Shown: piece after piece, positions 44,347 to 52,582 of the stretch
Layout of the letters: each line of letters starts with the position of its first letter
How positions within the stretch are numbered: position 1 is the first letter of the stretch
Assembly: GCF_003019815.1 (NCBI RefSeq)
Contig: NZ_CP027774.1
Span: 310,001-374,000 of the forward strand
Length of the DNA: 64,000 bases
From: Variovorax sp. PMC12
GTDB taxonomy: Bacteria; Pseudomonadota; Gammaproteobacteria; Burkholderiales; Burkholderiaceae_C
Direction of reading: 5' to 3'
Made by a program: the position numbers and the translations under genes
The notes under the pieces: model-generated
Database searches by the model: none
What the model was told of the DNA's origin: nothing
What the model saw: only the letters and a program-made list of their open reading frames with translations

Positions 44347-44475
44347 TGCCTCTCCTGATGAGCCTCCAGGTGGTGCAGATTCCGAAGGATCCGGGCATCC
44401 ATGAGGCGATCGACGCCCTGGCGCAGCGGCATTCAGCGCCCGTGAGTCCTGACGGACGCCCGGTTCATGCGTCGA

Positions 44476-44591
44476 AGCCCTTGTCCACTCACGCCAAATC
44501 CCAAGCAATCACACATTGGCGCGGTCCAAATCCCATTCGACCTCACAACCGATCCCAAATGTTCTCACATGAAATCCCAGCGTTACTCACA
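44476..44591 (+). repeat. Iteron array, ATCCCA-N7-TCACA
   Basis: Copies start at 44476 (degenerate), 44498 (one mismatch), 44530, 44552 and 44574 (all three exact at fixed positions). Spacing start to start is 22, 32, 22 and 22 bp, or two DNA turns for most. The seven middle bases vary. This arrangement is typical of binding sites for a Rep_3 initiator. Confidence 0.75.
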
Positions 44592-44616
44592 CAAACCCTT
44601 CCAAGTACATGTCAGG

Positions 44617-44647
44617 ATTGAAGAAACTGCACCTTCAATTCTTCAAT
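44617..44647. promoter_or_regulatory. Inverted and direct repeat upstream of rep
   Basis: ATTGAAG (44617-44623) faces CTTCAAT (44633-44639), which is repeated directly at 44641-44647. The set lies about 115 bases before the rep start and could be the autoregulatory operator of the initiator. Confidence 0.45.
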
Positions 44648-44759
44648 CTCTCCAAGTGTTTCTTTTTCAAAGTATCAAGAACGCGCGTTCGAACTGTAAA
44701 TTGACCGAATCACAAAACCTCGGCATGATGTGAACCCGTTGATCACCTGAAAGAAGTCC

Positions 44760-46130
44760 ATGGAAGAGGGCGAAGTTCCACGACCACCGCCCAAGCCATC
44801 CCCCACGCCGGACGAACAGAGCGTTGCCAAGGCCAACGAGGCCATCGCGATCCGGCCCAAGCGGGGGCGTCTGACACTTCTTTCGAGGCGCATCTACAAC
44901 GCGCTGCTCTATCACTCGCAGCGTCAGGGCGTCGACGAACCGGTTTACAAGCTGGCCCTGAGCGAGCTGATCGGCGATGCCCGTTTCAACTCCAACAACA
45001 CCGAACTGCTCAAGTCTCATCTGCGGGACATGCAAGCAACCACCATCGAATGGTCAACCAGCGGCACCGGGCTCAAGCGCTGGGTGTCGTCGCAGTTGCT
45101 CGGGACGGTCACCATCGAGGAACAGGGTCGGGGACGTCCCTGCACCATCACATGGCGCTACCCAGAAGAGATACGTGAGCGGCTGGTCAGACCCCATCAA
45201 TACACGCGCGTCCTGCTGGAGATCAGCGGCCAGATGCGAAGCTACCCCGCAGCCGTGCTCTACGAGATCGGTGCGCGCTACCTCACGTCGCCGAGCCGTC
45301 TGTCGATGCGCGAGGACGTGCTGTGGTGGGCGGCAGTGCTCACCGGGCGCAGCGACATCACCGAGGTCGACTATCGCTTCCTCAAGCGCGACGTGATCAG
45401 CAAGGCGCTGGCCGAGATCGAGGCATTGTGCGAAGACTTCAGCCTTGAGCTCATCGAGCACAAGCGGGGGCGCCGCATCGAGGAAATCCAGTTCAGGGTG
45501 GTGCCCAAGCTGCAGCAGCGCCTGGGCGCAGCCGACGATCCCGCGCGCAATGTCTTCGACCTGGAGCTGGTTGGAAAGCTGATCGCGCTGGGCCTCAAGC
45601 AGGACGAGGCCCAGGATCTGTATGCGACCACCGACGAAGGGCAACTGCGCGGCACGATCGAGCATGTCGAGCAGCGCCTGCGCAGCCAGACGCTGCCGGC
45701 ACTGAAGTCGGCCGCTGCCTATTTCAAGGATGCCCTGAAGAAGGGCTACGCCGGCGTGAAGGGGGAGGAGGCCGCCGCGCCCCCGTCGTTGCCTTCGCCG
45801 TCAAGAGGCAAACAGGCAGCCGCCCCCGCTGGCGAGGACCGCATGCACCGGATCCGCGAGCTGTGGGAAAACGACCGCATGCAGAAAGCCAAGTCCCTCT
45901 ACCTGGAAATGCCCGAGGCAATGCAGGCCGAGATGCGCTCACGCTTCGAGGCCGAGCGGCTCGCGCAGATCGCCGCCCCGATCGCCCGCGCATGGCGCCG
46001 TGACGGGCCCGCCAGCCGCATCGCGGCCACCACCTTCCATCGCTGGCTGGCACAGGTCACCTGGCCCGAGGCGCCCTCGGACCGGGTGCTGCTCGATTTC
46101 GCGCTGGCCCAGGGCGTTGCGGGCATGTAG
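44760..46130 (+). CDS. Replication initiator, RepB/Rep_3 family
   Basis: A 456-residue initiator that binds iterons and opens the origin of its own replicon. Tandem winged-helix domains of the Rep_3 family span about residues 35-260, with LTLLSRRIYNALLYHSQRQG near 40 and YPAAVLYEIGARYLTSPSRL near 160. The C-terminal 190 residues contain a charged linker (EEAAAPPSLPSPSRGKQAAA) and a helical end, longer than in small plasmids and like initiators of Burkholderiales second chromosomes. It faces away from parA across the iteron region and is followed by a strong terminator. Confidence 0.88.
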   Translation: MEEGEVPRPPPKPSPTPDEQSVAKANEAIAIRPKRGRLTLLSRRIYNALLYHSQRQGVDEPVYKLALSELIGDARFNSNNTELLKSHLRDMQATTIEWSTSGTGLKRWVSSQLLGTVTIEEQGRGRPCTITWRYPEEIRERLVRPHQYTRVLLEISGQMRSYPAAVLYEIGARYLTSPSRLSMREDVLWWAAVLTGRSDITEVDYRFLKRDVISKALAEIEALCEDFSLELIEHKRGRRIEEIQFRVVPKLQQRLGAADDPARNVFDLELVGKLIALGLKQDEAQDLYATTDEGQLRGTIEHVEQRLRSQTLPALKSAAAYFKDALKKGYAGVKGEEAAAPPSLPSPSRGKQAAAPAGEDRMHRIRELWENDRMQKAKSLYLEMPEAMQAEMRSRFEAERLAQIAAPIARAWRRDGPASRIAATTFHRWLAQVTWPEAPSDRVLLDFALAQGVAGM

Positions 46131-46228
46131 GCGCCGCGCAGGATTGGAAATTGTCCGACACGCCATGCGCGGGCTAAGTCTTAGATTTTCTCGCCCGCAC
46201 CCCAGGTGCGGGCCTTGCTGTAAACCTC

Positions 46229-46257
46229 GACCCGGCCCGCAAGGCCGGGTCTTTTTT
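46229..46257 (+). terminator. Strong rho-independent terminator after rep
   Basis: GACCCGGCC-CGCAA-GGCCGGGTC gives a perfect 9-bp stem followed by TTTTTT. It isolates rep from the heat-shock genes downstream. Confidence 0.9.
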
Positions 46258-46285
46258 GCCAGCAGCAGGCGTCGCATCTTTTCCT

Positions 46286-46314
46286 CTTGAAATTTGCGAC
46301 GCAGGGTCCTATGT
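46286..46314 (+). promoter_or_regulatory. Sigma-32-like heat-shock promoter
   Basis: CTTGAAA (46286-46292) is a perfect -35 match for sigma-32. After 14 bases, TCCTATGT (46307-46314) matches the CCCCATNT -10 at six of eight positions. The predicted start lies about 40 bases before the 46359 gene and upstream of two Hsp20 genes. Confidence 0.5.
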
Positions 46315-46358
46315 TGCCTATCGTCAAAAGATTGGTCGACCGAAAAGGAGGTACTGAA

Positions 46359-46694
46359 ATGACCATGAACTTGCTCAGGCAGATTGCCGGCTCCCGTTTG
46401 CCGATCTCGTTCTATCGAGCCGAAGACATCGACCGGGTCAAGGTGCTCAGAGCCGCCGGGCTCGTCGTTGCACTGGTTCCGTCGCCCGCGAATCCCCTGG
46501 CGCTGTCGGGCGCCGCCGCTGCAGCCCAGGTGCTGGCTGTGACGCAGAAGGGGCGGGAAGAACTCGCAAGGTTCAACTATCCGGAATCGCGCCCGCCGCG
46601 CTGGCGAATGCGCATGCCAAGAATCAAGACGGCCACGCCTGTGCACTCAGGCGGATCTGCGCCAGTCCACCGGGAGCCCGCGCGGCCGCAGTAG
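46359..46694 (+). CDS. Hypothetical protein, 111 residues, in the heat-shock operon
   Basis: I do not recognise a named family. AAGGAGGT seven bases before the ATG at 46359 fixes the start. The first 75 residues look folded (LPISFYRAEDIDRVKVLRAA, then an Ala-rich helix and VLAVTQKGREEL, which resembles a winged-helix fragment); the tail is basic and disordered. No signal peptide or membrane helix. It lies between a sigma-32-like promoter and two Hsp20 genes, so it is probably heat-induced. Confidence 0.65.
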   Translation: MTMNLLRQIAGSRLPISFYRAEDIDRVKVLRAAGLVVALVPSPANPLALSGAAAAAQVLAVTQKGREELARFNYPESRPPRWRMRMPRIKTATPVHSGGSAPVHREPARPQ

Positions 46695-46811
46695 CAGGCC
46701 CGCGAGCCAGACGCCGAAGCCGTCTGACTTCATTTCTTGTTCGCCATTTCCCCGACCGAGTCCCGTGGCGCATGCCCGGCGCTCCGGTCGGTCCTGCAAG
46801 GAGGTTTTGCC

Positions 46812-47252
46812 ATGTATCGATCTCTGTTTCCTCGCGACATCTTCGCGGAGATGGATCGCCTGCAGCGCGATGTGCAGCAGGCCTTCGACCTGTCTCCCAC
46901 CATCCGCGGCGTCGCGCGCAACGGATTTCCCGCGCTCAACGTCGGAAGCACGCCGCAAGCGCTGGAGATCTTCGCCTTCGCGCCGGGTGTGGATCCCTCG
47001 ACCCTCGAGGTGAATCTGGAGCGCGGCCTGCTGACGATCTCGGGCGAGCGCAAGAACGCGCTGCCGGGTGCGCTGGACAAGTCCGCCACCGTTCACATCA
47101 ACGAGCGCTTCGAAGGGACCTTCCGCCGGGCGATGACCCTGCCCGACGACGCGGACCCCGACGCGGTCGAAGCCAGGCTTCGAGACGGTGTGCTGCACAT
47201 CAGCGTGAAGCGCCGCGCATCCGCCCAACCGCGTCGCATCGAAATCCAGTGA
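46812..47252 (+). CDS. Hsp20/alpha-crystallin family small heat-shock protein (first)
   Basis: A 146-residue holdase chaperone that keeps unfolding proteins soluble. It begins MYRSLFPRDIFAEMDRLQRD and has the alpha-crystallin domain at about residues 42-135, with AFAPGVDPSTLEVNLERGLL, LTISGERK and a C-terminal DGVLHISVKRR that carries the family A-x-x-x-n-G-v-L pattern. The terminal IxI anchor appears as RIEIQ. GGAGG precedes the ATG at 46812. The second Hsp20 gene starts 13 bases after its stop. Confidence 0.92.
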   Translation: MYRSLFPRDIFAEMDRLQRDVQQAFDLSPTIRGVARNGFPALNVGSTPQALEIFAFAPGVDPSTLEVNLERGLLTISGERKNALPGALDKSATVHINERFEGTFRRAMTLPDDADPDAVEARLRDGVLHISVKRRASAQPRRIEIQ

Positions 47253-47265
47253 CAAGGAGCAGACC

Positions 47266-47673
47266 ATGAGCAACAGCATCCAGGCCCCCGCGAACGCCGC
47301 CGCCGGCGAGCATGTGCAGAGGGAACATTCCAGCTACAGCGACGCAGCCCTGACACCGCCCGTCGACGTGGTCGAGGACGCCAACGGCATCACGCTCTAC
47401 GCCGACCTTCCCGGGGTCAGCCGCGACAAGCTGAACCTCCATGTCGAGGCGTCGACGCTGACCATCGACGCCGAGTCCGATCTGCAGGTGCCGCAAGACC
47501 TGCAGACCAGCCACACGGAGGTCGGCCTCGGCCGCTTCCGGCGCGTGTTCACCTTGAGCAAGGAGCTGGACACGCAAGGTGTCACGGCAGAGCTCGCGCA
47601 AGGCGTTCTGAAGCTGCGCATTCCCAAGGCTGCGCATGCACAGCCGCGACGCGTGCAGGTCCAGGTGAGGTAG
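47266..47673 (+). CDS. Hsp20/alpha-crystallin family small heat-shock protein (second)
   Basis: A 135-residue small heat-shock protein partnered with the one just upstream. The alpha-crystallin domain covers about residues 28-125, with PVDVVEDANGITLYADLPGV near 28-47, LTIDAES near 65 and AELAQGVLKLRIPKAA near 107-122. AAGGAG precedes the ATG at 47266. Paired Hsp20 proteins often form mixed oligomers, as known for two-member sets in other bacteria; that is inferred here. Confidence 0.92.
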   Translation: MSNSIQAPANAAAGEHVQREHSSYSDAALTPPVDVVEDANGITLYADLPGVSRDKLNLHVEASTLTIDAESDLQVPQDLQTSHTEVGLGRFRRVFTLSKELDTQGVTAELAQGVLKLRIPKAAHAQPRRVQVQVR

Positions 47674-47684
47674 AGCCCGCGCAG

Positions 47685-47718
47685 GGGTGCGTGCCGCCGG
47701 GCGTGGCGGTACGCACCC
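47685..47718 (+). terminator. Long hairpin after the Hsp20 pair
   Basis: GGGTGCGTGCCGCC pairs with GGCGGTACGCACCC around a 6-base loop with one G-T wobble. It starts 12 bases after the second Hsp20 stop. There is no T-tract, so termination or mRNA protection are both possible. Confidence 0.5.
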
Positions 47719-47934
47719 GGGCGTTCCAGCGCCCTGGCGCGCGATGGCAAAGGGCATGCGCGTGCTCGAGCTCTTCAACGAGCACGTCACGCCCCGTCAA
47801 AGCCGGCTTGAGCGGCATCACCGGTTCTCACAGAAAACCGTCTCACCGAACATCGCCGGGTGGCCGGCCGCCGATGTGAGCTGCTTCGCATGGCGAGGCG
47901 CGCCCCGCGGACCGCATCCACTAAGATCGGCCCG

Positions 47935-48807
47935 ATGAAGCAAGAGGGCGGGCGCGAGGCGCGCCGTGAAGAGAGTACGGGTGGCCGCGTTCCCGCGCAC
48001 GCACGCGCGCCGCGGGTGTCCGGCGTGACCGATGGGCAACTCGATGCGCCATCGCGCGGCGCGGCGGAGTCGAGCCTGTCGCGCCTTCTTGGGACGCTGG
48101 GCCTGTTCTCCACCGACAGCCCCTCCCTCACGGTGGAAGAGATCGCCTCCCGCCTCAAGGTGCCCAAGAGCACGGCCTACCGCTATATCCAGGAACTGTC
48201 GAAGGTGGGCCTGCTGGTGCGGCTGGACCGCAGCATCACGCTGGGCCCGCGCATCATCGAGCTGGACCGCAGCATCCGCGAGTCCGACCCCGTGATCCGC
48301 GCGGCCGCGCCGCCCATGCGGGAACTGGCGGAGCAGACGGGACTGGACGTGTTCCTGTCCAAGCTGTACGGCCATTCCATCATCACGGTACACACCGAAT
48401 TCAACGACCCCCTGCCGCACTTGCGCTATGGCCGGGGCCGGCCGGTGCCGGTGTTGCGCGGCGCGAGCGCGAAGGCCTTGGTGGCCTTCCTGCCGGCGGC
48501 GCGGCTGCGCCGGCTGCACCAGGAACTGGCCAGCGAGGCATCCGACACCGCGCCATGGGAGGTGTTCTACGAGGAAGCGCAGCGCATCCGCCGCGAGGGC
48601 TACTGCCGGACCTCGGGCGAACTCAACGAGGGCAAGACCGGCGTGTCGGCGCCGATCTTCGGGCGTGGGCGCCTGGTGGTGGCCAGCGTCACCGCGTTGG
48701 GCAGCGATGCGCGACTGGCGCTTTTCGACGCAGAGGCCATCGCCGAACTGGTCAAGCGCACCGCGCACATGATCAGCGTGAGGCTGTCGGCCGACGGGCA
48801 CTTGTAG
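47935..48807 (+). CDS. IclR-family transcriptional regulator
   Basis: A 290-residue regulator. The N-terminal winged helix-turn-helix (LTVEEIASRLKVPKSTAYRYIQEL, about residues 65-88) is followed by the IclR effector domain (about 125-285), which binds small organic acids. The N-terminal 45 residues are basic and probably disordered. The ATG at 47935 gives a normal N-terminus; longer frames add residues without homology. It converges with a Bug receptor gene and lies at the edge of the catabolic island, so it is the likely local regulator. IclR proteins often control aromatic catabolism. Confidence 0.9.
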   Translation: MKQEGGREARREESTGGRVPAHARAPRVSGVTDGQLDAPSRGAAESSLSRLLGTLGLFSTDSPSLTVEEIASRLKVPKSTAYRYIQELSKVGLLVRLDRSITLGPRIIELDRSIRESDPVIRAAAPPMRELAEQTGLDVFLSKLYGHSIITVHTEFNDPLPHLRYGRGRPVPVLRGASAKALVAFLPAARLRRLHQELASEASDTAPWEVFYEEAQRIRREGYCRTSGELNEGKTGVSAPIFGRGRLVVASVTALGSDARLALFDAEAIAELVKRTAHMISVRLSADGHL

Positions 48808-48839
48808 ACACCTGCGACGTGCCCGTGCGGCCAGCTCGT

Positions 48840-49844
48840 TCAGAACACGATGTTGGCCTTCTTGACGACAGGTGCCGCCGAGGCCAGCGAGCGGCGCCAG
48901 GTCTGCAGCGCCTGTGCCGGCGTGCTCACCACCGGTTCCAGGCCCAGCGCGACCATGCGCGCCTGCACTTCGGCATCGCCCGCGATGGCCTGCAGCGCGG
49001 TGGCCAGCCTGGTGACGACCGGCTCGGGGGTGCCGGCCGGCGCGAATACCGCGAACCAGCCGGCGTTGCCCATGTCGCGCACGCCCAGCTCCTCGAAGGT
49101 CGGCACCGCGGGCAGCGAACGCACGCGGCGCAGGCCGGTCACCGCCAGCGGGCGCACCGAGCCCGCCGTCACCATGGCCTCGACGGCGGCGACGGTCAGG
49201 AACACGGCATCCACCTGGCCGCCCATCAGGTCGGTGACGGCGGGCGATGAGCCCTTGTAGGGCACGTGCAGCAGTTCGACGCCGGCCGATTCGGCCAGCA
49301 CCTCGCCCATCACGTGGGCCGACGAGCCGGCCCCGAAGCTGCCATAGCTGAGCTTGCCGGTCTTGGCCTGCTGCAGGAAGGCGCGCAGGTCCCTGGCCGG
49401 GCTGTCGGCGCGCACGGCCAGCACCAGCGGTGCATTGGCCATCACGCTGACGATGGTGAAGGCCTCCTGCATGCTCTTGCCCGGCGCCACTAGCTGCTTG
49501 GAGGCGAGCGCGGCGATCACATGCGTGGAGTTGCTGCCGAACATCAGCATGTGGCCGTCGGCCGGTGGCTGGAGCACGGCCCGCGCGGCGATCAGGCCGT
49601 TGGCACCAGGCTTGTTGTCGATCACGACCGTGCCGCCCAGCGCGGCCTGCAGCTTCTGACCGATAAGCCGGGCCACGGTGTCGGTGCCGCCGCCGGCGGC
49701 GAAGGGCACCACAAGGTTGATCGGCCGTTGCGGCCAGCCGGCAGCGCGCGCCAGGCCGCTGCCGCAGGCGGCGAGCGCGGCGAGCGCGCCGAGGGCCCTG
49801 CGGCGCCGGCGAAGAAGTAGGGGACGGGATGGGGTCGCAGTCAT
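48840..49844 (-). CDS. Bug/TctC-family solute-binding receptor (island copy 1)
   Basis: A 334-residue periplasmic receptor. The signal region RRRRRALGALAALAACGSGL is Arg-rich and could be Tat- or Sec-directed. Bug blocks are WPQRPINLVVPFAAGGGTDTVARL, VIDNKPGANGLIAA, YGSFGAGSSAHVMGEVL near 185 and VPYKGSSPAVTDLMGGQVD near 215. It probably binds an acidic organic ligand for an uptake system or sensor encoded elsewhere. It is the last gene of a minus-strand series of three Bug genes and two GST genes. Confidence 0.9.
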   Translation of the reverse strand: MTATPSRPLLLRRRRRALGALAALAACGSGLARAAGWPQRPINLVVPFAAGGGTDTVARLIGQKLQAALGGTVVIDNKPGANGLIAARAVLQPPADGHMLMFGSNSTHVIAALASKQLVAPGKSMQEAFTIVSVMANAPLVLAVRADSPARDLRAFLQQAKTGKLSYGSFGAGSSAHVMGEVLAESAGVELLHVPYKGSSPAVTDLMGGQVDAVFLTVAAVEAMVTAGSVRPLAVTGLRRVRSLPAVPTFEELGVRDMGNAGWFAVFAPAGTPEPVVTRLATALQAIAGDAEVQARMVALGLEPVVSTPAQALQTWRRSLASAAPVVKKANIVF

Positions 49845-49881
49845 GGGATTGGAGCGGAGCAAAGGAAAAAGAAGCCGACCG

Positions 49882-50865
49882 TCAGTCGACGCGGATCTGC
49901 CGCGTCCTGACGATGCGGTCATAAGTGGCGCGGCCCTCGGCGATGCGGGCCGCCATCTGGCCGGGCGTGCTGTAGACGGTGGTGAAACCCAGGTTGCCGA
50001 AGGCCTTGGCCACAGCCTCCGATGCCAGTGCGGCACGCATGGCCTCGTTGAGCCGCGCCACGATTTCCGGTGGCGTGCCGGCGGGCGCGAGCAGGCCGAA
50101 GAAGCCCTGGATGGTCATCTCCGGCAGGCCGGCCTCGGCGGCGGTGGGAATGGCGGGGAAGGCCGGGTCGCGCCGCTCGCCGGTCATGAACAGCGGCACC
50201 AGTTGGCCGGCGCGCAGAGCGCCGATCAGGGGCGAGCTGACTTCGTCCATCAGCTGCGCCTCGCCACGGATCACCGCGTCCTTGGCCATCACGGCGCCCT
50301 TGTAGGGCACATGCACCACCGGCGCGCCGGTGGCGGCCAGGAATATCTCGCCCAGCAGGTGGTTGCTGGAGCCCATGCCGGCCGAGGCGAAGTTGAGCTT
50401 GCCGGGCTGGCGCTTTGCCAGCGCCACGAACTCCTGCACCGTGCGCACCCCCAGGCCCGGATTCGTGACGAAGACGAAGGATTGCGTGGCGCCCAGGCTC
50501 ACCGGCACCAGCGTGGCGACATGCTCCTGGTTGGGATAGATCGCCGGCGCCGCCGTCAGGCTGCTGCCGCTGCCCCACAACAGCGTGTAGCCGTCGGGCC
50601 TGGCCAGGGCGGCCGCCTTGGTGCCGATGCGCCCGCCCGCGCCCGCGCGGTTCTCGACCACCACGGCCTGCTTCAGCTCCACCGACAGCGCCTGCGCGAC
50701 GGCCCGGGCCGAGATGTCGGTCGAGCCACCCGGCTCGAAGGAGACGACGAGCGTGATCGGGCGCGAAGGCCATGTTTCGGCACGCGCGGCGGTGCTGCCG
50801 AGCAGACAGGCCGCGGCCAGCAGGAAGAGGGCGGTGCGGCGGCGGGCGCAGGAAAGGGTCGGCAT
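49882..50865 (-). CDS. Bug/TctC-family solute-binding receptor (island copy 2)
   Basis: A 327-residue periplasmic receptor. The signal peptide (ALFLLAAACLLGSTAARAE) precedes WPSRPITLVVSFEPGGSTDISARA, VVENRAGAGGRIGT and FASAGMGSSNHLLGEIF near 165. It diverges clearly from the copies on both sides, so the three are not recent duplicates and may bind different ligands. The gene lies 37 bases from each neighbour, fitting one operon. Confidence 0.9.
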   Translation of the reverse strand: MPTLSCARRRTALFLLAAACLLGSTAARAETWPSRPITLVVSFEPGGSTDISARAVAQALSVELKQAVVVENRAGAGGRIGTKAAALARPDGYTLLWGSGSSLTAAPAIYPNQEHVATLVPVSLGATQSFVFVTNPGLGVRTVQEFVALAKRQPGKLNFASAGMGSSNHLLGEIFLAATGAPVVHVPYKGAVMAKDAVIRGEAQLMDEVSSPLIGALRAGQLVPLFMTGERRDPAFPAIPTAAEAGLPEMTIQGFFGLLAPAGTPPEIVARLNEAMRAALASEAVAKAFGNLGFTTVYSTPGQMAARIAEGRATYDRIVRTRQIRVD

Positions 50866-50902
50866 GGCGGGCTTTCTGAAAAAAGAAGACGCGACGGCGT
50901 CG

Positions 50903-51871
50903 TCAGTCCAGCGACACGTTGGCCTCGCGGGCCACGCGCCGCCACTTGTCCAGCTCGGCCTGCAGCTTGGCGCGGAACTGCGGCCCGGCCGCCGCCGTCA
51001 CGGCCACGCCGCGGGCGCCGAGCCGGGACTCCATCTCGGGCGTGCGGATCACCTTGTCCAGCGCGGTGCCCAGGGTCGTCACCACGGCAGGCGGCGTCCC
51101 GGCAGGCGCGAACACGCCCATCCAGCCCTCGGCCACCAGCCCGCAGTAGCCCAGCTCCTGCAGCGTGGGAACGTCGGGCAGGCCCGGCAGCCGCCTCGGA
51201 GATGGCGTGGCCAGCGCGCGCAGCTTGCCGGCCTGGATCTGCGGCAGCACCACGGCGGTGGTGTCGAAGGTGAAGTCGACGTCACCCGCCAGCAGCGAGG
51301 TCATGGCCTGCTGGCTGCCCTGGAAAGGCACGTGCGTGGCCCGGATGCCGGTGGCATGGAGGAAGAGCTCGCCGATCAGGTGATTGGTCGAGCCCATGCC
51401 GAAGGACGAGTAGTTGAGCTTGCCCGGCTGCGCCTTCGCGGTGGCGATGAGTTCGCGCACGTTCTGCGCCGGCGAGCCCGCGGGCACGGCGAGCACGAAG
51501 CTCACGATGCCGACCTCGGTGATGGGCACGAAGTCCTTGAGCAGGTCGTAGGGCGCGGCCTTGCGCGTGACGGGGTTGATCAGCAGTTCGGCGCCGGTGC
51601 CGAAGAACAGCGTGTGGCCGTCGGGCTTGGCGCGCGCGACCGACTGTGCGCCGATCGTGCCGCCGGCGCCCGCGCGGTTGTCCACCACGATCGACTGCCC
51701 CAGCGCCGGTGCCAGTTTCTCGGCGATCAGCCGGGCCGCGCCGTCGGTGCCGCCGCCGGGCGGAAAGCCGACCACCAGGTGGATGGGCGCCGTGGGAGAG
51801 GCCTGGGCACAGGCCAGCGCCGGCACCAGGGCGGTCAGGCAGGTCAGCAGGAAGCGTCGGAGCATGGGCAT
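50903..51871 (-). CDS. Bug/TctC-family solute-binding receptor (island copy 3)
   Basis: A 322-residue periplasmic receptor with signal peptide RRFLLTCLTALVPALACAQA, then IHLVVGFPPGGGTDGAARL, VVDNRAGAGGTIGAQ and YSSFGMGSTNHLIGELF near 160. The start is ATG 51871; a second ATG two codons on (51865) works equally well. Upward extension of the frame to 52471 only mirrors the GST gene. It is 35 bases downstream of the first GST gene. Confidence 0.9.
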   Translation of the reverse strand: MPMLRRFLLTCLTALVPALACAQASPTAPIHLVVGFPPGGGTDGAARLIAEKLAPALGQSIVVDNRAGAGGTIGAQSVARAKPDGHTLFFGTGAELLINPVTRKAAPYDLLKDFVPITEVGIVSFVLAVPAGSPAQNVRELIATAKAQPGKLNYSSFGMGSTNHLIGELFLHATGIRATHVPFQGSQQAMTSLLAGDVDFTFDTTAVVLPQIQAGKLRALATPSPRRLPGLPDVPTLQELGYCGLVAEGWMGVFAPAGTPPAVVTTLGTALDKVIRTPEMESRLGARGVAVTAAAGPQFRAKLQAELDKWRRVAREANVSLD

Positions 51872-51906
51872 GGTCGGTCCTTGCGCAAGAGTGGCGAAGA
51901 CGGGGG

Positions 51907-52554
51907 TCAGTGCGCGGCGGCGGTTGCCGCGGCTGCACGTTCGCGCTCGCCCTGGGCGGCTGCCGCGGCCTCGGCCGCGCGCACGCTGGGGCGTGCGCCG
52001 CAGCGTGCGAGGTACGCCTCCAGGTGCGGCCAGTCCCGCGTGTCGATGGCATGCGCGCGGGTCCACATGGCGATCGTGTAGCAGTGCGCGTCGGCGATGG
52101 TGAAGGCCTCGCCCGTGAGGAAGCTGCGGCCGGCCAGCTGCTCGTTCACCCACTGCAGCTTGGACTCGACGATGCGGCGGGCGATGGCCTTGTACTCGGG
52201 CGGCGTCACGGCCTTGAACAGCGGCATGAAGCCACCCTTGTGCAGGTCGGCGGCGATGAAGCTCATCCACTCCAGCACGCGGTAGCGCGGCAGGCCCGCA
52301 CCCGGCAGCAGCGTGTTGCCGGGGCGCAGGTCGGCCAAGTACTGCATGACGATGCAGCCCTCGCTGAGGTGCTGGCCGTCGGGCAGCTCCAGCGTGGGCA
52401 CGGTGCCCTTGGAGTTGACGGCGAAGTAGTCGCGGCCATCTTCGAGGCGCTTGGTTTTCATGTCCACCCACGCCAGGGTCAGCGGCAGCTGCAGTTCGCG
52501 CGCGACGATATCCACCGCGAGCGAGCAGCCGCGGACTTCGTGATAAAGCTTCAT
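51907..52554 (-). CDS. Glutathione S-transferase family protein (first)
   Basis: A 215-residue cytoplasmic GST. The thioredoxin-like N-terminal domain (MKLYHEVRGCSLAVDIVARE, then the GTVPTLEL cis-Pro and LSEGCIVMQYLAD glutathione-binding block near 63) is followed by the helical C-terminal domain. The active site has RGCS near residues 8-11, as in beta-class GSTs where the Cys contacts glutathione. The tail is Ala-rich and low in complexity. It may isomerise, dehalogenate or cleave ethers in the pathway of this island; the reaction is unknown. It is 28 bases from the second GST gene. Confidence 0.88.
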   Translation of the reverse strand: MKLYHEVRGCSLAVDIVARELQLPLTLAWVDMKTKRLEDGRDYFAVNSKGTVPTLELPDGQHLSEGCIVMQYLADLRPGNTLLPGAGLPRYRVLEWMSFIAADLHKGGFMPLFKAVTPPEYKAIARRIVESKLQWVNEQLAGRSFLTGEAFTIADAHCYTIAMWTRAHAIDTRDWPHLEAYLARCGARPSVRAAEAAAAAQGERERAAAATAAAH

Positions 52555-52582
52555 GGGGTTCTCCGGGTAAGGGGCATGGCGT

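Larger units (their letters stand above)
44212..44759. other. Replication-origin-like region of the replicon
   Basis: No gene is present in these 548 bases between divergently oriented parA and rep. They contain 18-bp iterons in both orientations, an A+T-rich stretch at about 44600-44730 suited to strand opening, and an inverted/direct repeat just before rep. Iterons next to a Rep_3 initiator gene define this as the probable origin. No confident DnaA box was found; TTGTCCACT at 44481 is only a partial match. Confidence 0.75.

Noticed and set aside
46695..46811. Sigma-32 promoter or RNA thermometer directly before the first Hsp20 gene
   Set aside because: CTTG and CCCC elements are present but only about 10 bases apart, too close for sigma-32, and no ROSE-like structure with U(U/C)GCU was found.
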